In this document: one piece after another, positions 33,134 to 41,684 of the stretch
How the letters are laid out: each line of letters begins with the position of its first letter
Numbering within the stretch: position 1 is the stretch's first letter
Source: an uncultured Fibrobacter sp.
GTDB lineage: Bacteria > Fibrobacterota > Fibrobacteria > Fibrobacterales > Fibrobacteraceae
NCBI GenBank assembly: GCA_946414025.1
Contig: CAMKMX010000001.1
Location: 81,187 to 145,186, forward strand
Direction: 5' to 3'
Length of the DNA stretch: 64,000 nucleotides
Translations under genes and position numbers: made by a program
Notes under the pieces: model-generated
Told to the model about the DNA's origin: nothing
The model's input: only the letters and a program-made list of their open reading frames with translations
Databases searched by the model: none

Positions 33134-33934
33134 TTACAGCGCGAATCCGCCACCCACTTCAAGAGTCATGTTGCCGGCATCGATTTCTTTCGGGTAGTCG
33201 CCGCCGAAGTAGTACTTGAAGTTGGTGTAAATGGCAATGGGGATAATGGGGAGCTTCCCGCGCATGCCCACCAGCACGTGACCGCCCACGCTGGTGTTCA
33301 GGCCTTCGTCTGCGGCCTTGTCCTGCACGCGCTGCTTGAGGGTCTCTCCGAGGGTCTCAAGCTCCTTGGCCTTCTGCTGGAGGGCCTCGGGGTCAAGACC
33401 TTCCTTGTTGGCAACGCTCCTGACCATATCGGCAATGGCGGGTTCGTCAATGATGCCCTGCACAAAGCTCTGGTTCAAGACGAAGGTGTTCAGGTAGTAG
33501 GTGAAGCCGCCGCCAATGTAGGGCCGGATTATGGGAATAAAGGTGATGGGATATGTTACGGAAATATCCAGGTTGCTGGCCACGAACTTGGGGTTCGCCT
33601 TGCCGAAGGGGGTACCGGCCAGCTCGATTTCTATGGGAATGGGGTCGGCGACGCCATCGACATAGAGGGCGGCGTCGTAGGAGCCGAACTGGATGTTGTA
33701 GGTGGCCTCGATATCGATGATGGGGAGCAGATCAATCCACAGCTTGAAACCGAAACCCTGCATGCCGCCGCTGAAACCGCCATGACCGAACTGGATGCCT
33801 TCGGTTACGGGAGCGAACTCGCCGGCTTTCATCTTGGTGCCGAAACCGGGGGCGTAGTGACCGCCGATGCCGATAATGGCGAAGGACTGTGTGGCGAGCA
33901 GAGCCGCCGCTGCAAGAACGACCTTGAAATTCAT
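33134..33934 (-). CDS. Predicted outer-membrane protein
   Basis: 266 aa from the ATG at 33934 (GAGGG upstream). The signal peptide is MNFKVVLAAAALLATQSFA. The mature part alternates glycine/aromatic strands (IGIGGHYAPGFGTKM, GFGFKLWIDLLPIIDIEATYNIQFG, PYIGGGFTYYLN) with a helical insert (residues about 170-215) and a final strand ending FAL, as in outer-membrane barrels. It lies 23 nt downstream of the response-regulator start region on the opposite side of its promoter, i.e. just upstream in the same transcription direction. Confidence 0.65.
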   Translation of the reverse strand: MNFKVVLAAAALLATQSFAIIGIGGHYAPGFGTKMKAGEFAPVTEGIQFGHGGFSGGMQGFGFKLWIDLLPIIDIEATYNIQFGSYDAALYVDGVADPIPIEIELAGTPFGKANPKFVASNLDISVTYPITFIPIIRPYIGGGFTYYLNTFVLNQSFVQGIIDEPAIADMVRSVANKEGLDPEALQQKAKELETLGETLKQRVQDKAADEGLNTSVGGHVLVGMRGKLPIIPIAIYTNFKYYFGGDYPKEIDAGNMTLEVGGGFAL

Positions 33935-34004
33935 AATGAACCCTCGTTGAAACTTTACTACGAAACAATACAAATTTTTATCGGGCGTGCAGGTTGCAAC
34001 AAAC

Positions 34005-34030
34005 GAAAAAGCCCGCGTTTTGCGGACTTT
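34005..34030 (-). terminator. Rho-independent terminator
   Basis: AGCCCGC / GCGGACT stem (one G-T pair; 34010-34016 with 34022-34028), T-rich on the reverse strand, after the COG3014-like gene. Confidence 0.8.
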
Positions 34031-34060
34031 TCATCGGTGGTTTATGCTTGTGCAGCCCCA

Positions 34061-35455
34061 CTACTTGATGGCCGGAACAATCAGCAGCACTTTCTGGCCC
34101 TTGCGCACCGCAATCTTGTCGAACTTGTACACGCCTACGGTCTCTCCGTGGGGGCCTATGGCCGCCACGTTCACGTCGTGGCTACCCGGCTCTACCGGTA
34201 TGCGGGTCATGTGAAAAGAATTAGGCAGGAACAGTCCTATGCGCAGGTCGGCCTGTTCCAGCTGGGTCTGGCCTACATCTACGGCGATGTTTTTCAGCAG
34301 GTCAAAGATGCCGTTGCCGGTATTGGTGGCCTGCTTTGCCTTCTGGGCGGCAATAGTCCGCAGAATCACGCGGACCGCCGTGCGGGTAATGACGGTGTTC
34401 CGCTCGTCGTCCATGTTCTGCCGGAGTTCCTGGTCCACGTCCATGACTTTCTCTGGCTTGATGCGGGTCTTGCCGTCCAGGGAGACTTCGAACTGGTTTA
34501 CGCGGCTCTTGTACTTGCGGACTTCGGGCAGGGCAAACCCGATGTGGAAGGTTTCGCTTCCGGCGCCGGGCACAGGAGGCGCCACCAGCGTAAAGGAAAC
34601 TCGGTTTCCGGTCTCGCCGTCCTTGTAGTACAGGTTCATAGCGCCTGCGCTCACGAAAGTTCCCGACAGGTACATCTCGCCGAGGATGGGGCTGTGTCCT
34701 GCATAGCCCAGCACGATGATTTCTTGCCCCTGCTCGTGTACGGCGGTGGCCTTGGGAGTGGCTGCAAGCTCCGGCTTTTTCAGGGCGCGGATTTCGTCTT
34801 CCCTTTCGGCACGGCGCAGGCTCTCGGTAGCGAACTCGAAGAACTCCTTCGGGAGCCCCATCTTGCCTTCGTCGTAGGCCTTGATGGCCTTCACATAGGC
34901 GATGGCCGCCTCGTCGTTGTCGCCGTCCAGCTCATAGACCAGGGCCTGCAAATAACGCAGGTAGCCGTTGTCATTTACTTTGTCCTTATCTTTCTGGTAC
35001 AAGGCGTTCATGGCAATCTGGGAACGCTTGACTTCTACCAAAGCGCCGTCGATATCCATCTTGGCCAGGTAGTTCAGAATCTGGTACTGGTAAAGGGTCA
35101 GCAGTTCGAAGGGCCTTGCACGGTAGGGGCGGGTGTTGTCGTTGGTGACAATAGCCGCCGCCTCGTTGGTCACGGACTTGGTGTAAAGATCCTCGTAAAT
35201 CTTTTCGGCCTGAGAGAGGTTCTTGATACTCTCGTCGAAGTTCCTGTTGTAGTGATGCAGAATTCCCAGGTCGTAGTAGTACAGGAACTCGCTATTGCTT
35301 CCGTAAAGGTCGTCCTTCTCTTTTTTCACCTCGGCGATGGTGGCCTCGAAGCCTTTCTTTTCCAGCGTCGGGGCAAGAGTCTCGTAACGGGTCATGGACT
35401 TGTTGGCACATGACGCTAAGAGGAATGGGATTAGCAGAAGGAGGAGACGTTTCAT
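34061..35455 (-). CDS. COG3014-like TPR lipoprotein
   Basis: 464 aa. Lipoprotein signal MKRLLLLLIPFLLASC. TPR-like helices span about 30-220 ('YDLGILHHYNRNFDESIKNLSQAEKIYEDL'), then a beta-rich domain (QEIIVLGYAGHSPILGEMYL...FHIGFALPEVRKYKSRV) that matches my memory of the COG3014 family, which occurs beside LpoB. No Shine-Dalgarno is seen; the 81-bp space to the lpoB-like gene is entirely repeat. Probably an outer-membrane lipoprotein working with the LpoB-like protein in cell-wall synthesis (inference). Confidence 0.75.
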   Translation of the reverse strand: MKRLLLLLIPFLLASCANKSMTRYETLAPTLEKKGFEATIAEVKKEKDDLYGSNSEFLYYYDLGILHHYNRNFDESIKNLSQAEKIYEDLYTKSVTNEAAAIVTNDNTRPYRARPFELLTLYQYQILNYLAKMDIDGALVEVKRSQIAMNALYQKDKDKVNDNGYLRYLQALVYELDGDNDEAAIAYVKAIKAYDEGKMGLPKEFFEFATESLRRAEREDEIRALKKPELAATPKATAVHEQGQEIIVLGYAGHSPILGEMYLSGTFVSAGAMNLYYKDGETGNRVSFTLVAPPVPGAGSETFHIGFALPEVRKYKSRVNQFEVSLDGKTRIKPEKVMDVDQELRQNMDDERNTVITRTAVRVILRTIAAQKAKQATNTGNGIFDLLKNIAVDVGQTQLEQADLRIGLFLPNSFHMTRIPVEPGSHDVNVAAIGPHGETVGVYKFDKIAVRKGQKVLLIVPAIK

Positions 35456-35530
35456 AGGTATGAGGTAGTCGGATAAAAGGGGTTAGGATCTAGGATTTAG
35501 GGGCTAGTCTCTAGCCCCTAGCCACTAGTC
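35456..35530. repeat. Degenerate array with a perfect TAGGGGCTAG-TCT-CTAGCCCCTA hairpin
   Basis: Both orientations of the TAGCCCC unit meet here and create a 10-bp perfect inverted repeat (35498-35507 with 35511-35520) between two co-directional lipoprotein genes. Confidence 0.8.
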
Positions 35531-35536
35531 TCTCAA

Positions 35537-36142
35537 CTACATCTTCACGCTGTCTTTGGACACGTACTTCTTGATTTTCTTGTCGCCCACCCAGACCTTG
35601 CGGTGGCTCTGGATGTCGGTGAGTTCCAGGTCCACCTGGTAGTAGATGACCTGCTCGCCGCCTTCCTGGTCCACGATGGAATTGAGGGTTCCGGTGAGCA
35701 TCAGGTCGGCGCCGATTTCCTGGCCCGCGTCCTTGCGGGTCTCTTCGGTGGCGTTGCCGGCCTGGCTCGCCAGTTCGTTACGCAGTTCGGCGCGTTCTTC
35801 GGCGTTGGCCACGAAGTCGGCCTTGCCCGAATTGATGAGGGCGCGTTCCATGTCCTTCACGAAGGTTTCCACGTTGATGTGTTCGTGACTCTTGTTGCGG
35901 ATCTTGCCGATGACCACCGTCGGAACGATTCCGTTCTTCTGCTGGATCATGGTCTGGTACCAGGGGCGGTTCAGGCAGTCGGTAATCATCTCGTCGGCCA
36001 CCAGGCGGGAATCAGTGTCGTTCCAGGCGCCGGAAAGGTCGGTGACGGAGTTTTCGTCGATACGGGTGACCTTCTTGCCACCGGAGCAGCCCATGAGGGC
36101 GGCGAGACTTGCGCAAAGGCAGAGTGTCAAAATCTTGGACAT
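35537..36142 (-). CDS. LpoB-like penicillin-binding-protein activator lipoprotein
   Basis: 201 aa. Lipobox LMGCSGG. The mature domain follows the LpoB pattern: 'DSRLVADEMITDCLNRPW', PTVVIGKIRNKSHEHINVETFVKDMERALINSGKADFVAN, 'GADLMLTGTLNSIVDQEGG...YYQVDLELTDIQSHRKVWVGDKKIKK'. LpoB is an outer-membrane lipoprotein that reaches through the periplasm to stimulate PBP1B. AGGAG Shine-Dalgarno. The COG3014-like gene follows downstream. Confidence 0.85.
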   Translation of the reverse strand: MSKILTLCLCASLAALMGCSGGKKVTRIDENSVTDLSGAWNDTDSRLVADEMITDCLNRPWYQTMIQQKNGIVPTVVIGKIRNKSHEHINVETFVKDMERALINSGKADFVANAEERAELRNELASQAGNATEETRKDAGQEIGADLMLTGTLNSIVDQEGGEQVIYYQVDLELTDIQSHRKVWVGDKKIKKYVSKDSVKM

Positions 36143-36193
36143 GGTTTTCTCCTGTTTTCAGGTTTAAAGTTTACAAAGGTTAATATAGTTAAA

Positions 36194-36590
36194 ATGGGGC
36201 TGTGGTATCGAGAAAGGACTGCTTTTTCCTCTGGACTAGCCACCAAGACGGTCAAACTACACTTCCCCATCTTGGAAGAGACCTTACTGGGATTCTTTCT
36301 GCCCGTCAACCTTTCGTGTCGTAGGGGGGCTCAGCTACTAGCATTAGTTGGACAACCGCTACGAAGTGGACGTTGTCATTGGCGATGCAACAATGGCAAT
36401 TGAGATAAAGTCATCGAAAAATGTTGAATCACATGACACGAAAGGGTTGAAAGCCTTCGGCGGAGAATACCCCGAAGCAAAGCTTGTCCTTATCTCGATG
36501 GAAGACACACCGCAGAAATTGAACGGAATCGAAGTGTGGCCCGCAACCCAGTTCTTGAACAGACTCTGGGCAGGGAAAATTTTAGGATAA
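36194..36590 (+). pseudogene. Remnant of a DUF4143 / AAA ATPase gene
   Basis: Two pieces of one protein family are found in different frames. 36194-36305 reads ATKTVKLHFPILEETLLGFF, the middle of the DUF4143 region. From 36348 another frame reads YEVDVVIGDATMAIEIKSS and LKAFGGEYPEAKLVLIS, its nuclease-like C-terminus. The segment between them and the whole N-terminal ATPase are missing. It lies at the junction between core genes and the AT-rich island, so it may mark an old insertion or deletion. Confidence 0.75.
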
Positions 36591-36695
36591 TTGATACGGG
36601 GCAGAGTTTAGGTGGTGGGGAAAACATCTTTGATACATGGTTTATTTTAGCTTGATAGTACATCAACCTAAAATGTCGCAAGGATCCTCGTCTAT

Positions 36696-39473
36696 TTAAT
36701 TGTGTTCGTACCTTTGAGCCCGAATTCTGAAGGCTTCTATTCCCCCTTCCATTATTTCACAAATTTCTTTTTTCACATTAGATCTGTCAATTGTGCCATG
36801 AATTTCTGATTTTAAATTTGTTGACGATTGCATAGAAATTATATATTCTGCATCCCCATTAACAGGTATATTAGGATTGTGAGTTACAACAATCACTTGT
36901 CTTTTTTTCTTTATCTCTCTCAATTTTTCTACAATTAAATCATATACCAATCTATTATCCAAATCATCTTCTGGTTGATCCAGAATTAAAGGTTTTGTTC
37001 CAAATGATAAAATAAATGATAAAATTGCAGTTGTTTTTTGACCCGCAGACGCCGTTGATATTGGTTGGGGAGAAGCGTCCTGTCGCTTTATTTTTAAGAT
37101 AACATCATCCTCTGGATACAGTAAATCTATGTTATCAATTTGATCTGGCGTTAATTCGCGTATCATGTTTTTGAAGGTGCCATCCAATTGAGCGGCTAAT
37201 GCATTCTCCTTTTCATCTATGATTGCATGAATCGCGTTTTTCACTTCAGCTAGTTTTTCTAATGGATTTCCTGTTAAAATATGATCTCTTAACTTATCAA
37301 TCGATTTATCATATTTTGTTGGTTTTTGTACAATTGATCTAAACTGCGATTCAAAATCTTTTTTATTTTTGTAATTGGAAAGAGTGATTATTGTTTTATC
37401 AGTATTTAATCTTTGAATAAATGCTTTCCTTTCTTTACTTATACTTTCTCGAATCTGTTTTATTTCCTTCATTACGGCATCTTTTTCTAATTTGAGATTT
37501 GCACATTCCTTCTCCTTAGCTTTAATCCTATCTAGCTCATCCTTGTTCACTTTTAAGTTTTGAGAATATAATTCAAAATTTGAGAAATCTGCGATTCCCT
37601 TTTCTTCCAATTCAATTTTCTTTTTATTAAATTCATCATTAAATGCTTTTGCATTCTGAAATAAAGATGTTGAATCCAACGATGTTCTTGCAGACTCTAT
37701 CATCGAAAATAATTCTGACGATTTATCAGCCATAAATGTTTTTATTTCTACCATCTTTTCATGAAGGGGCCTGCAAATATCGGCAAGTTCACTTCTGAAT
37801 GTTTCGCTTATTTTTGATTCATCAAAATCATTTAATACACCTAATTGGGATAAAGTTGATTGAATGAAATCTACATTCCTTTTTGTAGAATCAATAAAAT
37901 CAGATATATATTGTTTTTGCAATGTGTAAGTTTCTTGTGTTTTTATATCATTTGCAACACCACTTTTTCTTAACAACTCTATTTGACCATTTAACTCTTC
38001 TATTTTAGTTTCTATTTTTCCTTTTTGCGATACAAATTGCTCTGCATCTCTTATGGACGCCATCTTAGCAGAGTAGCTAGCTCTTTTTTGCCTAAGTTCA
38101 TTAGATAATTGTATTAATATCTCCGAAGCAGAGTCAATTCGTCTTAATAAAGCGTTTGGTTCTTGAGCTATGCTATAAATCTGTTTTTGAGAGTACTGTT
38201 CAAAATCTAATAATTCTAGAAAGCCCTCCTTGTTATAATCTTCATATTCGCTCGTTTCTGAATTATATTTTTGAATGTTAATTTTAGGGTCTTTGCTTTG
38301 CTGATACAAGACCTTATATTCAATACCATTTCTGACGAATTCCACCTCTATAACAGAATCGTCTTTTAAAACTCCTTTATTTTCGCTATCAACCTTTTTA
38401 AAGAAATCACTTTGATCCTTCTTTATGTCGTTTAAATCATCAAGTTCACTATTTTTGCCAAATGAGCCGCGTAAAAATCTTAATATACTTGATTTTCCAC
38501 TTCCTCGGCCACCAATAATTGTTGTAAGCTGAGGACTAAATTCCGCCTTAAACGGAACGCCTTCTGTTAAACAGGTGTTATCTATTTTTATGCTTTTTAT
38601 CCATAACGATGGTTCTTGATACGGGCAATTTACATCTTCGAAACAATTCCTTGTCCTATCAGAGATTATAAATGCCTGCCTAAGACTTTCCAAAGATGGA
38701 TTTTCATCCATCTTTATCCAACTATAATTTTTCCCAATACCAGAAATGCCATGCTTTGATGGCTGGGTGGAATCAGGGTTGTCCGAAAATGTTAGTAGTT
38801 TTACTTTATTATTTTTTGCATTTCTTATACCATTATATGCATTTTTCAAATCATCAATACCTAGTTGGTGTTCATCAATGTTGTATTCTTGTGCAATTTC
38901 TCTTACTAGTTCTTCATTGATGATACAATCATCTCTTAAAAATTGCTTATGAACAATTTGTACCGCATTTATGTTTGTCCTTTTTTGATCGAAAAAGCCT
39001 TTTACTGTATCATTACTACAACAATACCCAACACCATTATATTCATCAATATGGGCAGGAATGACAATGCCATGTTTCTTATTTGCTAGTTCCGTTATTT
39101 CAGAAATATTTTTTCCTGAATGCGCACCTGCATCAGCAAATTTATCCCTGGCTATTCCGCATTCTATTAAAAAATCATTTATGTATTGGGTATTTTTATC
39201 TCTATCAAAAAGAACTAGAAGATGTACTTTTGACGTGTCACAAGTTATTTCTACACCAGGAAATAATACAATTCCTTCATTTTCACATTCAACTTTTATC
39301 CGGTCAATCCATTCTCCGGTATTATGATCCGTTATCGCCACACAATCCAATTTAGATTCTTTTGCAGCCTGAACCCATTGAGCAGGAGTTACACTCTTAT
39401 CAAGAAAACACTTGCTAGCGGGAGTATGTAAATGTAAATCGCACTTAAACCAGCGTAAACCTTTATATTGCAT
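36696..39473 (-). CDS. PHP-domain plus SMC-like ATPase (TrlF-like), putative defence protein
   Basis: 925 aa. N-terminal PHP phosphoesterase metal motifs: DLHLHT 12-17, ITDHN 47-51, PGVEIT 72-77, PAHID 139-143, FSDN 229-232. A P-loop ATPase follows with Walker A GGRGSGKSS at 321-329, coiled-coil arms from about 440 to 770, the signature TASAGQK, Walker B LILDQPEDDLDN and the H-loop VVTHNPN. The layout resembles NCBI's TrlF-type ATPases and SMC-like defence nucleases; the substrate is unknown. The gene is markedly AT-rich compared with its left neighbours. Upstream are a C12 tract and a 12-bp inverted repeat. Confidence 0.8.
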   Translation of the reverse strand: MQYKGLRWFKCDLHLHTPASKCFLDKSVTPAQWVQAAKESKLDCVAITDHNTGEWIDRIKVECENEGIVLFPGVEITCDTSKVHLLVLFDRDKNTQYINDFLIECGIARDKFADAGAHSGKNISEITELANKKHGIVIPAHIDEYNGVGYCCSNDTVKGFFDQKRTNINAVQIVHKQFLRDDCIINEELVREIAQEYNIDEHQLGIDDLKNAYNGIRNAKNNKVKLLTFSDNPDSTQPSKHGISGIGKNYSWIKMDENPSLESLRQAFIISDRTRNCFEDVNCPYQEPSLWIKSIKIDNTCLTEGVPFKAEFSPQLTTIIGGRGSGKSSILRFLRGSFGKNSELDDLNDIKKDQSDFFKKVDSENKGVLKDDSVIEVEFVRNGIEYKVLYQQSKDPKINIQKYNSETSEYEDYNKEGFLELLDFEQYSQKQIYSIAQEPNALLRRIDSASEILIQLSNELRQKRASYSAKMASIRDAEQFVSQKGKIETKIEELNGQIELLRKSGVANDIKTQETYTLQKQYISDFIDSTKRNVDFIQSTLSQLGVLNDFDESKISETFRSELADICRPLHEKMVEIKTFMADKSSELFSMIESARTSLDSTSLFQNAKAFNDEFNKKKIELEEKGIADFSNFELYSQNLKVNKDELDRIKAKEKECANLKLEKDAVMKEIKQIRESISKERKAFIQRLNTDKTIITLSNYKNKKDFESQFRSIVQKPTKYDKSIDKLRDHILTGNPLEKLAEVKNAIHAIIDEKENALAAQLDGTFKNMIRELTPDQIDNIDLLYPEDDVILKIKRQDASPQPISTASAGQKTTAILSFILSFGTKPLILDQPEDDLDNRLVYDLIVEKLREIKKKRQVIVVTHNPNIPVNGDAEYIISMQSSTNLKSEIHGTIDRSNVKKEICEIMEGGIEAFRIRAQRYEHN

Positions 39474-39533
39474 TTCTTTCCTTTGAGTTGTTTTATAGCT
39501 ATCATATTTTCTTCATTCTGAGAATAGAGAGTG

Positions 39534-39545
39534 CCCCCCCCCCCC
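39534..39545. repeat. C12 homopolymer tract upstream of the PHP-ATPase gene
   Basis: Twelve C flanked by AGAGAGTG and TCTCT, about 60 nt before the start codon (39473) and so within its promoter region. Length variation could switch expression. Confidence 0.8.
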
Positions 39546-39633
39546 TCTCTGAAGATAAATTCTTTTACGGGAAATGAGGCAGAAAAGCCAAGAAAAAAAT
39601 CAAATCAGTACAATTAATGGTTACATATTCCAT

Positions 39634-39662
39634 ATTATATAATACACATTGTATTATATAAT
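39634..39662. repeat. Perfect 12-bp inverted repeat between divergent genes
   Basis: ATTATATAATAC-ACATT-GTATTATATAAT, between the PHP-ATPase and TIGR02147 genes. It may be an operator or a bidirectional terminator-like hairpin. Confidence 0.7.
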
Positions 39663-39738
39663 GCAAATTAAACATTTAATGCGAAATTTTTTCCTTGCAT
39701 AATCCCCCTTTCCCTCAATAAAGGATATATTTTTACGG

Positions 39739-40581
39739 ATGATGACATCCATAATTCAATACAAAGATTACCGCAAGTACATCAAGGACTACTATACTTG
39801 GCAGAAAAAGCATTCTCTTTTTTCGTGGAGAGCGTTTTCTAAGCTTGCTAATTTTTCATCTCCCAATTTTTTGAAACAGGTTTGTGATGGAAAGTCTAAC
39901 TTGAGTAAATCCTCCGCCGAGCGGGTTGCGGACGCTATGTCATTGCAAGGTTTTGAAAAGAAATTTTTTCTCAATCTTGTTGTATTCAACCAATCTCATA
40001 GTAAAGAAAAGCGAGATAAGGCGTCTCAAGAGATGGACGTCATTATCAAGGATAACAAGATTCGCAAAATAGGGAATGATACTCTTGCGTATTATGATAC
40101 ATGGATCCATTCGGTCGTTCGAGAACTTGCCCCAATCTTAAGCAACGTTAATGCAGCCAACATTGCGAAAAAGTGCAGATTTCGTGTATCAATACAGGAT
40201 GTAGAACAATCCCTCGCCTTTTTACTCCGTGTGGGTCTTTTGAGAAAAACGATCAAGGGAAAGTTTGTGCAGACCGAAAAAATCGTGGAAGGCGACACAG
40301 AGAGGATCCCCATAGCTATCCGTTCTATGAATCGTCAGATGGCACAACTGGCAGAACATGCACTTGATGAGGTTCCAGCTGAACAAAGGGATTTTGCAGG
40401 AATCACCATGGGACTATCGAAGAAATCTTATAAGGAAATTCTCAGAGAGTTGGGGAAATGCCGAAAAAAGATATTAGACATAGTATCCAAGGAGGAACAG
40501 GTCGATCGTGTTTATCGGCTGAACCTGCAGTTGTTCCCCATGACGATTATTGAAGAGGAGTGTGAAGATGAAGATTTTTAG
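39739..40581 (+). CDS. TIGR02147 / DUF4423 family regulator-like protein
   Basis: 280 aa. The start 'IQYKDYRKYIKDYYTWQKK..FSWRAFSKLANFSSPNFLKQVCDGKSNLS' is the hallmark of TIGR02147, a Fibrobacter-rich family with an HTH-like N-terminus; the DUF4423 region follows (LAYYDTWIHSVVRELAPI, GITMGLSKKSYKEILREL). It probably regulates or accompanies the lipoprotein gene overlapping its 3' end, the usual arrangement. A TATATT box lies 7 nt before the first of two tandem ATG codons and no Shine-Dalgarno is seen. Confidence 0.85.
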   Translation: MMTSIIQYKDYRKYIKDYYTWQKKHSLFSWRAFSKLANFSSPNFLKQVCDGKSNLSKSSAERVADAMSLQGFEKKFFLNLVVFNQSHSKEKRDKASQEMDVIIKDNKIRKIGNDTLAYYDTWIHSVVRELAPILSNVNAANIAKKCRFRVSIQDVEQSLAFLLRVGLLRKTIKGKFVQTEKIVEGDTERIPIAIRSMNRQMAQLAEHALDEVPAEQRDFAGITMGLSKKSYKEILRELGKCRKKILDIVSKEEQVDRVYRLNLQLFPMTIIEEECEDEDF

Positions 40582-41188
40582 TTTAGTTGCCATAATGGTA
40601 ATCGCTATCTCGTGGTGTGCCTGTTCAGACAACAGGGAAAATGTTAGTGGCGGTTCAGTAGAAGGCAACACTGTCGTAGCTGAAGTGGAAATCGATTCGG
40701 TAAAAGTAATGATTGGAGAAAGTTCTGCAGGCGAGACTGATGCGTCAAAAAAGGATTATTGGTACGAGGTGCAATTCAATTCAACAAAAGAGGAGTATTA
40801 TTTGAATACAAACGAAGAATGGACATCCTTATGTCAGATTAATCTTTACCCCGAACAGAATGGTGTGGAATACCAAGAAATAAGAGAGACCTACGACGGC
40901 GGGTCAGGAACGACATTCATTACATCAACAAAAAATGGCATTGTTATCAATGAAAAATGGAATATGACCTATAATGATAATCCACAACAAAAAGACAAAG
41001 ATTATAAAAAAATCAAAGAGCAATGCGAGTCAAATGGTGGAAAGTTTTTTGCGTATGCCCATGATATTGCTAATGAGCTTCATGTGTCTTGTACTACTAC
41101 TGTTTCGTCTTTGCCTTGGAAGTTAGAAGATGTTCTCAAACGGTATGCGGATCAATATAAGGAATTCTGTAAGGAGGATGGACTATGA
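40568..41188 (+). CDS. Lipoprotein of unknown function paired with the TIGR02147 gene
   Basis: 206 aa from the ATG at 40568 (GAGGAG upstream), overlapping the preceding gene by 14 bp. The signal MKIFSLVAIMVIAISWCACSDN ends in a lipobox (SWCAC). The rest is a charged extracellular domain (WYEVQFNSTKEEYYLN, SLCQINLYPEQNGVEYQEI, EQCESNGGKFFAYAHDI) with several cysteines. I recognise no fold. Its stop overlaps the subtilase start by 4 bp (ATGA), so regulator, lipoprotein and protease form one transcription unit. Confidence 0.75.
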   Translation: MKIFSLVAIMVIAISWCACSDNRENVSGGSVEGNTVVAEVEIDSVKVMIGESSAGETDASKKDYWYEVQFNSTKEEYYLNTNEEWTSLCQINLYPEQNGVEYQEIRETYDGGSGTTFITSTKNGIVINEKWNMTYNDNPQQKDKDYKKIKEQCESNGGKFFAYAHDIANELHVSCTTTVSSLPWKLEDVLKRYADQYKEFCKEDGL

Positions 41189-41634
41189 ATAAGATTTTCA
41201 TCAGATTGTTTTTTGTATTAACCTTTGCTGGAGCAATATCGGTGGCAGAAGAGGATAAAACTGCCTATCTGCCGGCCTATATACCGCAAAATATCTTATC
41301 GCCAGCTGTCGAGGCATTTATAAATGGTTCTGCTAGAATTCAAGCCCCAATAGTAAAAAAAGCATACAATTACGATGCCCTTGGTCGTGTAAAAAACGCA
41401 AATAGTACGGATCAAGAAAGAATTGCAATCCCGATCAGGGAAAAGATGAGAGTAGTCGTTGCATACTTAGATGTCCCTGACTATGATGAGCCGGAAGTGA
41501 GCGCAGAGTATATCAGCGAGCAAGGAAAAAAAATTTATAAATTAAATGGTAAAAATATTTCGGAGGATGATTACTTTAAATCCGTTGCTAGAAAAAAAAA
41601 ACGAATATTCCTCTTGGGTTTGTTGCAGAGGTAA
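41185..41634 (+). CDS. Subtilase N-terminal part (signal and propeptide), frame ends after an A10 tract
   Basis: 149 aa. Signal peptide MNKIFIRLFFVLTFAGAISVAEE, then a propeptide-like region (AIPIREKMRVVVAYLDVPD, KIYKLNGKNISEDDYF). The reading frame passes through ten A (41592-41601) and ends 11 codons later. The other frame immediately after the tract reads TNIPLGFVAEVTAEELRNLI and runs without a stop into the catalytic part, so both parts are one gene disrupted or controlled at the A tract. One added A joins them. Start overlaps the lipoprotein stop. Confidence 0.75.
   Translation: MNKIFIRLFFVLTFAGAISVAEEDKTAYLPAYIPQNILSPAVEAFINGSARIQAPIVKKAYNYDALGRVKNANSTDQERIAIPIREKMRVVVAYLDVPDYDEPEVSAEYISEQGKKIYKLNGKNISEDDYFKSVARKKKRIFLLGLLQR
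41592..41601 (+). other. A10 slip site inside the subtilase gene
   Basis: Reading AGA AAA AAA AAA CGA stays in the short frame; with eleven A the frame continues AAA ACG AAT ATT into the catalytic domain. This could be a transcriptional slippage or phase-variable site, a mutation, or a homopolymer base-call error. Confidence 0.7.
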
Positions 41635-41684
41635 CTGCAGAAGAACTTCGTAACCTAATAAATAACTCCACACATAGCCTGTAT

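Noticed and set aside
33278..35413. 711-codon plus-strand frame
   Set aside because: Antisense across two well-supported reverse-strand genes.
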